Shown here: positions 36,501 through 48,500 of the stretch, piece by piece
Layout: each line of letters begins with the position of its first letter
Numbering within the stretch: position 1 is the stretch's first letter
DNA from: Andrena cerasifolii
Lineage: Eukaryota > Arthropoda > Insecta > Hymenoptera > Andrenidae
NCBI RefSeq assembly: GCF_050908995.1
Contig: NC_135119.1
Span: 930,001-994,000 of the forward strand
DNA: 64,000 nt
Direction of reading: 5' to 3'
The notes under the pieces: model-generated
What the model saw: the letters and a program-made list of their open reading frames with translations, nothing else
What the model was told of the DNA's origin: nothing
Database searches by the model: none
Position numbers and translations under genes: made by a program

Positions 36501-39500
36501 ACCAGCTGACGTTCCACGAGAACGTGGAGCTGACGTTTCTAAATCTTTCCTACAACACGTTGCGCGAATTTCCAAACCTCACGTCAGCGGTGGCGTCACT
36601 GGACATGTCATCGAATCTGATCAGCAAGTTGAGCAGAAATTCCTTGTCAAATATGCCGAAAATAAGGAGCCTCATTTTGAGTGACAATCGATTGCAAACG
36701 ATACCATCCGGGCTTAAATCCACAACGCTGAAGAATTTGGATCTACGAAGGAATAGATTGGTTCAATTGAGCAACGACACTCTTCTGCAGCTACCGCAAC
36801 TTATAAGAATCGACTTGTCAGGTGTGACTTCTACTTTTGTGCGCATAGATTACGTCTGGATGAGGTGAAAAATTCTACTACTCTCAAAATTGCACAAAGT
36901 GCCCCAGCTAAAACGAGACCCACCCAAGTATTTTCCCTTAGTTGTGGCGATAGGGAAAATCCTTCATATACGTATACTTTGAATGATTTTAAAGAGCGAA
37001 TACGCTGCAAGGAATAACCTCAGTGTTATTTAAGTTGTGACATTTTCCAGCTTTTGAGAAAAATCATAAAAACTGTTTCGTTCCAATGATTCCTGCTCCG
37101 AAAAGCTGTCTCTACATTTTTCTGGCAAATTAGGTAACCGGATTTCCATTAGACAACTAGCAAAGAAATTTTGAAGGAGTTGCTTCTGCAGTAAATCACT
37201 TTTCCTAAGATTTTTCACATTTTACTTGTGTGGATACACATGTTCCCATACAGCACACTTCGTTGCGGCAACATTGCACGGGGCGGACATAGAATTGTTG
37301 CTGCACCGTTGCGTCAATGTTGCGATGCAATATTGCGCGGCAACGTTCCTGCAATATTTCTGCATCGTTACGGCAACGTTGCAACAACGTTTCCACAATG
37401 TTGCTGCAACGTTGCGCCAGTATTGCGGCAACAATCCTGCAATGCTGCCGCAACGTTGCTGCAACTACCATTTAAACCTAAAATATTTCCGTTGTTTTTA
37501 ATGATACGAGAAAATGTCTAAGGAAAAAAATGTTTGCTCTAGAGAGACAATTATTCTGACAGAGACGATTTTTGTTTCACGGTTATATTTCCCGAAATTT
37601 CAAGATCATCGATGGTTTTTTTAATGGGATGACGTATTTTCATTACTGTAACGTTATAGCCAATAAAAATACAAATTCAGCCATGTATAATATGTTGTCC
37701 TTTTGTCTAGCAATCATTTTTTTTTGCTGAGGTATTTTTTCGTATCATTAAACACAACAGAGATATATTAAGTTTAAATGTTAGGTAACTCACCCTGTAT
37801 ATTTTAATGTGTAGAATAACACAGGGTGGAAGTTGTAGTACATACCTACAATAGCGGACAAAAAAGTTACCACTTTTCGAACCACCCTACATCTATTACT
37901 TTTTAATATCCACTACAAAACTGCAGTATGTGCCTAATGTATGTACATATCTTGAAACAGAATTAAAAGCTGTTTAAAACCCAGTTACAGTTGAATTTAT
38001 TTAACTAACAAACAAAAACCCCACATAACATTAAACAAGACAACACATTTTTAAAGTGAACAACTAGTTACTACTTTTGAACATTTATAAACAAAATCAA
38101 ATATTTTGTGGAGGCACCTTTTGCATTTAGGAGAACCTAAAAAGTTACCAAACGTGGTAACTTCTTTGTTGGCCCCAAAAATGTGTTACCCCGTTCAATG
38201 TCATATAACACTTTTGTTTGTCGGTTAAATAAATTCAACTTTAACTGAGTTTTATGCAGCTTTAAATTCTCCATCAGAATATGCATATTAAACATACCAC
38301 AGTCCCAAATGTATGCTAAAAAATATAATAAATAGGACAAATCGAAAAAGTGTTAACTTTTTTGTCCGCTAGTGTAGTGTTACAAAACCCTAATGGAGTT
38401 AGTCACAATGAGCCTTCGTTTTTGAATAATTTGAGTTTAAAGTTTTGCACGGTAGGAGTATAAGTTCGAATGCGGTAGCAGCATTACCAATCAGGGGCTG
38501 TAGCCGCGGCGGTAAAATGTTCGCTTACGACGCTACTGGTCGCCGGTTCGAATCCCCTTGGGGGAAAAAAATTTTCTATGAGAAAAACAAAAGCGGGCTT
38601 TTATACTTCTATGATTCCGTGCACGCATTCAATATAATTTTTAACCCTACTGCCCGAAACGTTGCAGACGGCGGACACAGGAATATTGCGGCAACGTTGC
38701 GTGCAACATTGCAATCTTGCACTGCAACGATCTTGCAACGTTGCTGCAACGTGTGTGTGCTGTATGGGTTATTAAAACAATACAAAAATTACATGGAAAA
38801 ATATTCCATTCATGACCGATGTTCATGCATCAACTTCTTCTTCTTCTGCTTCTTTACTGCAGCAGCAAGACATATGCTATCACATACATACTGTTTCTGC
38901 GCTATGCTCAATCCTTGAGGGTGTTTTTAACAGAGAAGGATAGGTGGAACATGTGTCATTTCTATACCAAATAATGCGTCTTAGTAACGTATATAAAGAT
39001 CTGTGTCTAACTCAACATCGCCAGAAATTTCAAATATGTATGTCGTTTTTGAAATACCCGATTCATTTTTCCTCCAGAATTTTGAAAGCCTTTCAAACTG
39101 TTTTAAATGTAAGTACTTACGCATTTTTTCTCTTGAACGTTGTAGATGACACGAATGTGCATTCAAAGATGTATAATATTATAACCATACGATGACCTTG
39201 GACTCTAAAATTTGAAGTGAAATAAAATCATATCGAACACTTATCATCATGATAATCAAGACAGCATCTTAGCATCGGAATGTGTTTTTCGTTTAACCTT
39301 GACACGGTCGTTCTTCTGGTTTCATCTTTAAAAGTTTTGATTTACGGTGGAAGTCAACAATCCTAGGACTTCTCTTAGCGGTTCGACTATACAGAGAAAC
39401 ACTGAAATCTGGGGTACTCAACAAAATAAGTTTTACATTTGACTTTCAATTTTAGAGTGCAACGCCATTGTAGATTGCAAGGTAAGGAGAAAAAATAGGT

Positions 39501-42500
39501 ATATATTTCCATCTAAAAAGAACATAGGTGATATTGAAAATTCTGGAACAAAACAGCATTAAAAACAAAATTCTCCTTGCAGTGTATTTGTTCCTTGAAA
39601 CTATTCAAAATACGTGTGAAACATTTCTCGAATTTTCAAAATTGGAGAAGATAATTTAAGTTGAGTGGATTAAGTGGAACATACTATATTCATTTTATAT
39701 ACGTGGTTAATGCTTATCTTTCTTTTGAAATCTAGAAGCTGAATTAATTTACATAATTGATTAATTGCGTCTTCATTACGAAGAATGAGACAGCTACAGG
39801 ATACAGTGTTTTTTTTTTTAAAAAGAAGTTATTATTAGTGATATTTCAGTTATTTGAAAAAGTAGTTTGAGTTCGGTCTAACTTAAGTCTAAAGGAGCAA
39901 TATTAGAATTCAATTTTCACATTTAATGACATTAAATTGAAGGCAACTGAAGGAGAGTGGGAAGATCTCAGGATATCTGCTATTCCAAAGATGCTATACT
40001 CCTTATTTTATAAAACTGGTTCATTAATTCAAATGCTGTCTAAAGTTATAGAAACTTAAGACACGGAATGCAATTTCGAACAGATCACGTGTTTCGTTCG
40101 ATTAAAAATTACCAACCCTGTTGCCTAGCAATAAGTGATATTAAATTATCCATCGTTAAAAAAACATTTATATAGCCTTCAATATATAAATTTTAGGTAA
40201 CCGTTTGACACAATTCATAGATCCAGACATCTTTCGAAACAATCCAGATCTGAATATCGTGAAACTAGAAGACAATCCATGGCACTGCGATTGCATGGAC
40301 CTTTTCATTATGTATAACTTTCTAACGGATCCTCCTGCGAAAACTTCAGAAACCAGTCTGATTTGCCAGAGTCCTGCAAACGTGTCCGGTTATTCTTGGG
40401 AAAGTGCTTGTTTCGATGCCTGGAATGGACCTGTGTACCACAGCAGAGATAGGACTTGGGGTTTTGTACTGATCAGCGCTCTTACAGTTATCGTTTTATT
40501 CGGTAGCTTTGTCTCTATCAGGCACATGATGAGAATTAAGAGAAGAGCCATGGAACAAAGGCTACACCAAGAATCGTTGAGACCATTAAGACAAAGAAGG
40601 TAAAAATCAATATTACGATACATGGGAAATATGAAAAAATCTGAGAGAAACTCACCTGCTTCTGCTATATTCTTGTTTCTGTACTATGAATGGTTAAAAG
40701 GCAAATTCAACAGATTTTTCAAAAAAGAAAACTAATTATACGTACATACGTATAATAACTAATCAGTTACAAATTCTACAGTTATTCGCCTTTTATCGTT
40801 ATAATATCATTATCGATGTATTCAAAGAAGTTACTGCTTATGTGGTAAATCAAAATTATTACAAAAGCTTACAGTTCTTCAAAAGTCAAAAATATTTCGA
40901 ACTTTCTACAAATTTGGATCTTTAGATTCTATCAAGCTAACTTTAACGATGTTGTTTGAAATGAATTTGCTGAAGTTGATATTCAAATTTCAATTAAGGA
41001 ACATAAAGATCATACGATTGAAGTGACTTTCAAAAATTTAGAAAAATGTTTCTTTTCGTATTTGCCTACTATTAAATTATTGAATTTAGTAGGGATGGAT
41101 TCCAACCTAATTTGTAAATTCTCGAAACTCGAATCCGAAACTTTGTAAGACCTCAAAACTCTCTAAACTCTCGAAACTTGAAGTGTTTCTGTTCTGGGTC
41201 CCATTTTGCAAATAAAATATTTTGCTGTAAGAACTGAAGTCAACAAAATTTTTGCATGAATCTCTATTGAGTTTAACAAAATACAAACAAAAATATAACA
41301 ATACACAGATTCTCGAGGCACGCTGCAGACCATTCTTTATTTATTGGTTTTAAACTTTTTCTTATCTGGGTTTAGAGAGTTTCGAAACACGAAAACAGTG
41401 CAAAGTTTCGAATTTGCGAAACTCGAAAGTATCTTGGATTTCGAGGTTTCAACGCTTCGAGAAATCTATCCCTACAATTTAGCCTTAAATGCAAAAAAAA
41501 AATTATAATATTTCTAGCTATAAATCTTGTATTCATGATAAAACAGTTTATGATTTATTTCATAGCGAAATCGATAAAAAACTAGTAAGGTAAGTGAATT
41601 TCGTCGACGCAATTTAACGAGACTGAAAGTAGAGAATAATATTTCACGTGACTCAGGTTAATGTTTCTTTACAAATGCCAAATGCAATTTACACAAATTT
41701 GGTGAAAAACCACATACGTTTAAATCATAGAAAAGGTACATACGCCTACAAGGTGGAACTAACATTTGCTGAAGTTTTGTATCATCAGCAAACTGTGTTA
41801 CCGACCCATAGTCTGACGACTGAAACACAGACGAGGTATAGAATAGACTTTCTGGAGCTGTAAAGCTCCATTACCATTTCCGTGTCACCCGCAACGTTGC
41901 CGGCAGAGTATCGAAACAGATTCTAGCGCTCATTATGGTGGGAATTGAAATTTCAATGAATTTAAATATAACGTTCTGTTTTTTGCGAGATGGATACATT
42001 GATCCCCATAAAAAAACTTCAAAAAAGTAAAAAAAATTACGCCAAGTACATGAAATCATATAAATCACAAAAGAATAGAAGATAATAATAATTAGAATAT
42101 AAAAATAAATATGAAATCAAAATGAGCTGAAAGTACATAAAAGTGCTTTTCAACTGCGCTTAAGTTGACACAACTGCATATACACAGCTAAAATGCTGTG
42201 TTCATACATTCCATTACCCATATCGTGGACATTTTAATAATGTGAAGATAAAATATAACATCTAGACATTTGCCTAGATGTCCGCGGCCTGGAAGTCAAC
42301 TTGGCGTGGCCAGGCAAGGTATTCTCAGATCATCAATACACATACCTTCCCTTTCCCACGCTTTTAGATAATTTGTCACTTTAAAACTCTGACAATATTC
42401 GTCCATTTTCATTATATTGCGTTTTAAAATAATTCCAAGATCATTCATCGACATCGATACCTTTCCTCTCGCAAGTTTTCAAATAATTTGTCAATTCAAA

Positions 42501-45500
42501 ACTCTGACAATATGAGTACACTTTCATTATTTTGCGTTTTTAAATAATTCTTATTCATCGACACCTTGACCTTGCCTGACATTATTAAAATGTCTGCGAT
42601 ATAGGTAGTGGAATGTATGAACACAGCATTTTAGCTGTATATATGTAGTTGTGTTATCTTAAGCGCAGTTGGAAAGCACCTTTATGTACTTGCAGCTCAT
42701 TTTGATTTCACTTTTATTTTTACATTCTAATTATTATTATCTTCTATTCTTTTGTGATTTATTTGATTTCATGTACTTGGCGTAATTTTTTTACTTTTTT
42801 GAAGTTTTTTTATGGGGATCTCACTTCTTTTTACAATAAATCATAATTTTTTAATCATTCATAATTTTTAATATTATAACTTACAAATTATCACGGGACA
42901 GAATTAAGGATAAATTCAGTCACAGCATCATTTTACGCTTCGATTATCTATATATACATAAAATCCTCAGTTTAGTTACAAATAAAAAACAGGTTGATGA
43001 TATTCAAACATGTCGAAATTCAAATTTGGGCAACTTACCTTGTGTTTGAGACTGTATTTTGGTTGCAATTCAATGCTACAACGATACATACTTGTAAAAA
43101 CACGTTTATAACTTGGTTATAACTTGACGGTAAGCTGTCCAAATTTGGAGTAGATTGCATAGTAAAGATAGCGATTGGCGAACAAAACATGTGTTACTTT
43201 CTGTTGGCTGAAGGTGTGCCTGTAATGCGCACCGAGACTCGACGAACGAAACATGTGTTAGTCTTCCTTTTGGCTGAAGGTGTACGTGTAACGCGTATAC
43301 GTATTATGTTGACGAAAATTTTGACTGGAGAAGAAGAAGAATCAGAAGAATTTAGGACTGATCCATGAGACGATATTACGATATCTCTGTCATGCGTGGA
43401 CCGATTTTATTGAAATTGGTCTTATTCGAAAGCTTAAATGCGGTTTACATAAGAAAAATGCCTTTAAATTTAGAAAATATTGCAGATGTGATGAGATATT
43501 AATGAAATAAGTTTCAAGTTAGGTTGGATTAGCGACGAGTAAATGATAGCGGCAGCGACAGTCGACATACAGGGTCAGCGTTTTATCCTGCAGCCCGCGC
43601 TCGTGCGAACTTGTAAAATGGCAACAGCGCCTCACAGACGCATTTCACTACAGCCATGCACCGGCCCAGTGGACAGCTGCCAAAGACCGCTGGAAGTGAT
43701 GCCCGAGTCGAGAATTTTGGGATGGTCTCTTTCAAATTAACGTCGCAAAGAGCTACTCAGAATTTCCCGGCCCGGGTTGCAAAATTTGGGGCCTTTTTCG
43801 TATAACTTTTGAAATATAAAAGATATTGGAATGCAATTTGCGCCGAAAAATGAGAAAAAATTATTCCCTCTTAATGATGGATAATTTAACATATTTTGCA
43901 TTTACTTAATTTTTTTCTATCAATTTTTTTACCATAATTGTTGTGATAAGCTTTTGCAAACTGTTTATTTGATACTGTATTTAATGCTGCTTTTAAAATT
44001 CGTGGTGTTGATAAACAATAGGGTAGTTGTTTCTGCATCATAACTTTCAGAAATTAAGAAATTAAATTTTTATTCAATTATGTGTTAGTTCTGCAGACCT
44101 CAGAATCTATTGTTCTGGTTTTCTTTTGTTATGATTTTATCCTTAATGCAGTGCATACCTAGATCAGACGTAAGGGGTAACTAATGGAACGTGTCTTTGA
44201 TCGTAGCGGTGTTTGAATTTTTTTCTAGAATTTTTGTGTCTGAATGTTTTAGCTACTCAACGTCACGCCTATACGGGCTTCCGTTAATGTCATTTTTTGG
44301 AACGATGCGCCATTATTGTGGCGTTTACACGCAGGTGGCGAAAAATTTCTTCTTACAAGGGTATAGCGCCGCGGTCAACCCCGTGATAGCTAAAATTTTT
44401 TAAATTGAGACGGGTACGAGATCGGTCGACATTATTTTCAAACCTCATTACAGTAATCTGGGTGCAAGTGGTAAACCGATCATAAAAGCGGAGCGCGCGG
44501 CTCGATTACATGGGCCGGGAATTTCCCAATAGCTCTTTACGACGTTAATTTGAAACAGACCATCCAAAAAATTATCAGTCGCTGGCAGTTCTCCGATGGG
44601 CCGGTGCATGTAGTGGAATGCGTCCGTGTGGCGCTGTTGCCATTTTACAAGTTCGCGCGAGCGCGGGTTGCAGGATAAAACGCTGACCCTGTATACAGGG
44701 TGTTGAAACATGTACTTGGCGTCGAGACGCCACCGCCTCTCTAGATATGTCATTCCATGCCAAATCAATCATTTTTGCGCATCACTTTAGAGATTTTTAT
44801 GAAATTGAAGCATGAAGTAGTCCACACGAGATTGAGACGAGGAGTTTAAGTCATTTTGCTGGTTTCACATTTGTTCACAAAATACGTGGTTTTACATTTT
44901 GCCGTTTTTGCTGATTTTAGTGAAAACGGTCCGTAAGAACGAATTTTTATCTCAGAAACTGTTTAGGATATTGGGTTCGTTCTCCTTTTATTGCAATCGG
45001 AAAAGATCGGGGTTTGTGAATACATTTTTTTTTAATTGAAAAATCATTTTTGCAACATTGGAAATTATAAACAAATTTGTGTTCTCAGTTCGAGGTGACG
45101 TTCATAAAATTCTAAATTAATGTAATCACATTCTTTGAAGCTTTTTCTACAAAATCGGCTTGTCTCCAGTTGGATTACTTCATAGGTGCACAATGAGCCG
45201 CTACCGAGCTGGAGACCTGTTTGAGGTCTACTTGGTCCAGTTTGTGCCACATTTGCGTGTTGGCTGTGGGGATCGTCCGCTTGCGGTTTGTCCGCACTTT
45301 AAGTTACAAAAAATTTTATGGAAGGTGTCACACTGGGGCGGACAATCCGTGCGACGGATTAAGGTCTGGGCACACTTATTATTTCCGAGTCATTTCCGTG
45401 CCGGCGTACCAGTGGTAAGACGAAGAGGGGCCTAAGTAGAGGATCTCTTCCTCTTACTTACGTCGGCACGGAAGTCAGTGATGGACGTGATACCAGTCTT

Positions 45501-48500
45501 TCTCACGAGTTTCAAGTAATTCGATACCCAAAGTATTCGTTTGGAAGGTTCGATACGTATCGAAATTGTAAGTACTTGGTATCGGCATTTGATATCAGTA
45601 GAAGCTAAAATGAGTACTGAGTGGAGTTAGTATCACGGCAACAGTAAAGTATCGATACTATTCGAAACGGAATCAAGCATGCATAGGTATCGAAACCGTA
45701 ATGAGTACTTTAGGTATCGAATAGAATCGATTCCCAAATGATACCTACAAATTCTCGGTCCTTTAAACTCGACTGCGTTGGGGTCCGACGTTGAGCATGC
45801 AAAGTCTCGCAATAATGGAACCCTGAATAGTTGGACAAAGAAAGAGAATGAATATAACGAGAGAAAGCGAAATAGACGTACAGGGTGTTCCTCTCGCGAC
45901 GCTAGTCAAACAAACTGGCGCCCAGCACCACGTGCCGAAAACAAGACCCTTCGAAGTGGTTAGTATACCTACCCATTAAGAAGTGAGAAATCTTTTAGTT
46001 CCGCATTTCTCATCAGATCTCTGCAAAAACGACGCCAATCGATACCTTATGTTTCTCCGATGAAAATAACACCAAGAACGACGTAATTCGGATCATAATG
46101 AAGAAAATTACTTGAAAAATTGATTTCCATAATCTCCGCCTAACTTCGTTAAAAATATTCCGATTTACATGATATTTGGTATAATTTTCATTGGAACAGC
46201 ATAAGGAATCCATCGATATCACTTCCATATCGATACTATGAAGAATAAAGAATTTCTTAATGCGCTGAAATGAATATTTCTCCCTCGACTGCGGGGCGTC
46301 AACCTCGATTCGCTGCGGTCAACCGAGGATTCATATCTGTTTAAGAAAAACTGAATTCTTTATTCTTTATCGCATCGATATCGAAGTGATTCCGATGGAT
46401 TTCTTATGTTTTTCCAATGAAAATTATACCAAATTTCATGTAAATTGGACTATTTTTAACGAACTCAATGGGAAATTATATAAATCAATTCATTTAAGTT
46501 CCTTCATTATGTTCCAAATTACGTCGTTCTTGGTGTTAGTTTCATCTGCGAAACATAAGCAATCGATTGGCGTCGTTTTCGCAAAGATCTGATGAGAAAT
46601 GCGGAACTGAAAGATTTCTCACTTCTTAATGGGTAGGTATACTAACCACTTCGAAGGGTCTTGTTTTCGGCACGTGGTGCTGGGTGCCAGTTTGTTTGAC
46701 TAGCGTCACGAAAGGATCACCCTGTACGTCTATTTAGCTTTCTAACCATTTCGAGGGTCTAGCCCAGGGGTGTCGAACTAGCGGCTCCCGAGCCGCAGTG
46801 GCTCGTTCTCCTCTTCTCCTGCTCCGTAGAGACGTAGGAGAACGGCCCCCACCACACCTGCTTCATTCCGATGAATTTCTCCTCCGGGTGCCGCACTCCC
46901 TCCCTGCCGGGTCTCGTACAACGCCTGAGGAAAAATAAGTGGGGAACCGTCTGACCCGGGGCCCGACTCATGCGGCTCTCGGAGTGGGGAAGTTCGACAC
47001 TCCTGGTCTAGCCTATCCTACGGATATGAGTTTGCACCGCACACTACTACAGTTTTCCCTATCCGTTACACTCATGTTATCATTGGGTTTCGAGCTCTCC
47101 TTCCGTGGGGCTCTGTAAACATCATGGAGGCCGGGCTCCCAAATGCTCCAACTGCCCTTCACTGCTGTAGTAGGTACTCAAGAAATGGTTGGAATGGTTT
47201 GAAGAAGAAATATTTCAGATAAAAGTTGCTTGTTTTCTACTTTGGATTGCGGATATAATTAGTTTGACCTCCCTCTTTAAACACAATGGTGGATGGGGGG
47301 CATTATTCACACAGATTTAAAGGCTCCTGAGATGTAGGATATAGGTACCTATTTATTGCCCATATTCCGTTACGATGGTTCATAGGTAGTCTGAATGAAT
47401 GGCACATGCAAAGTAGCTATATACTGTCACACGTTTTTATGTTTTCTTACTCTCGACCACAGAAATTGTCATCGCGGGCTTGGTGTCGTCGGTAGTATGC
47501 GTTTTGCTTTATAGTGCTCAACACTCGAAACGTTAAAAGATAGATACTGTTTAGAGTAGTTTAAACCGAAGGTATACTGGCATATGGCACTGAGCAAGGG
47601 GCCTCCAACATAAGAAAGTGTAGGCTCGCTGCGATAGTTGGACTGTGTCGAGCACGATGCCTGTATTTAGCCGTCTCATTGAAGGGTGGCATATGGACAT
47701 AACGCGAATAAGTGTAGTGGTGCATCCTTATCACTAGCCTCACCTCAACTTGTAGGTGTCAAATAGTTAAAAGGGGCAAGATAGGTAGTTCGAAAACAAA
47801 GTACCTTAAAGTGTGATAGGTAATTATTTACAAAAGAGTTATTTACAATGGGGTTAGAATCTAACCGTTCGATGTTTTAGTGGCCCCCTGTGAGGTTTAC
47901 AAATTTTGTTCTTAAATCTTCCGAAACCATCTAGCCCACACCAACTACCGATTACAGTTTTTTCCGAATATCTCGAAAACTAAAGCCGAGCGACGGTAAT
48001 ATGTATAGAAAAAAGTTGTTCAGAATGTTAACCTTGACCACATATTTCAAGGTCATCGAAATCAGTGAGGACAACCCTTTTGTAAATAATTACCGTTCGA
48101 TGTGTTCCTCGAACGCTTCAAAACTTTCCAAAAAATTGAATTGGTTGGAATAATAAGAACAGTGCTGAAATATTCGTTACATACCTCTACGTGAAAAATT
48201 CAACTACAGAATTATTTCTTCAGGATTTCTATATCACTTCTTAATAAATAAACCAATATGTTTCAATTTATATTAAATGCCGTTAGTTTGGTTTATTAGA
48301 CACGTCTCGTATGGCACGTGTACAATTTTAGATGTGAAAAAGAGCCTTTCACGTTCGTATTTATCGCTTTAGTTTATTAAGGCAGGTTTATCCTGTACAT
48401 CGTCAGTGACTGAAGTGACTGAACTTATTGTTAGCGTCCTCTGCTCATGAACTACTCTAAAAACTTTGAAATGATGAAAAGTTTGTGCTTGCGGGTTTCT

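Larger units (their letters stand above)
37245..38768. mobile_element. Composite element with GCAACGTTGC-rich ends
   Basis: Both ends read CCCATACAGCACAC (inverted at 38755-38768) and are followed by dense degenerate palindromic GCAACGTTGC motifs (37255-37465 and 38660-38755). A Tc1-like foldback and a tRNA-like segment lie between. I cannot see a clear TSD. Confidence 0.55.
36822..40196 (+). other. LRR gene intron 4 with repeats
   Basis: The 3375-nt intron holds a repeat-dense element at 37245-38768, with a Tc1-like foldback inside it. The remainder, 38769-40196, is AT-rich with no recognisable feature. Confidence 0.85.

Noticed and set aside
37205..37521. Four overlapping Cys/Asn/Ala-rich ORFs on both strands
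   Set aside because: Products of the GCAACGTTGC-type repeat block, with open frames on both strands.
38492..38572. Functional tRNA gene
   Set aside because: A and B boxes are present, but acceptor and T stems do not pair, so only a tRNA-derived relic is supported.
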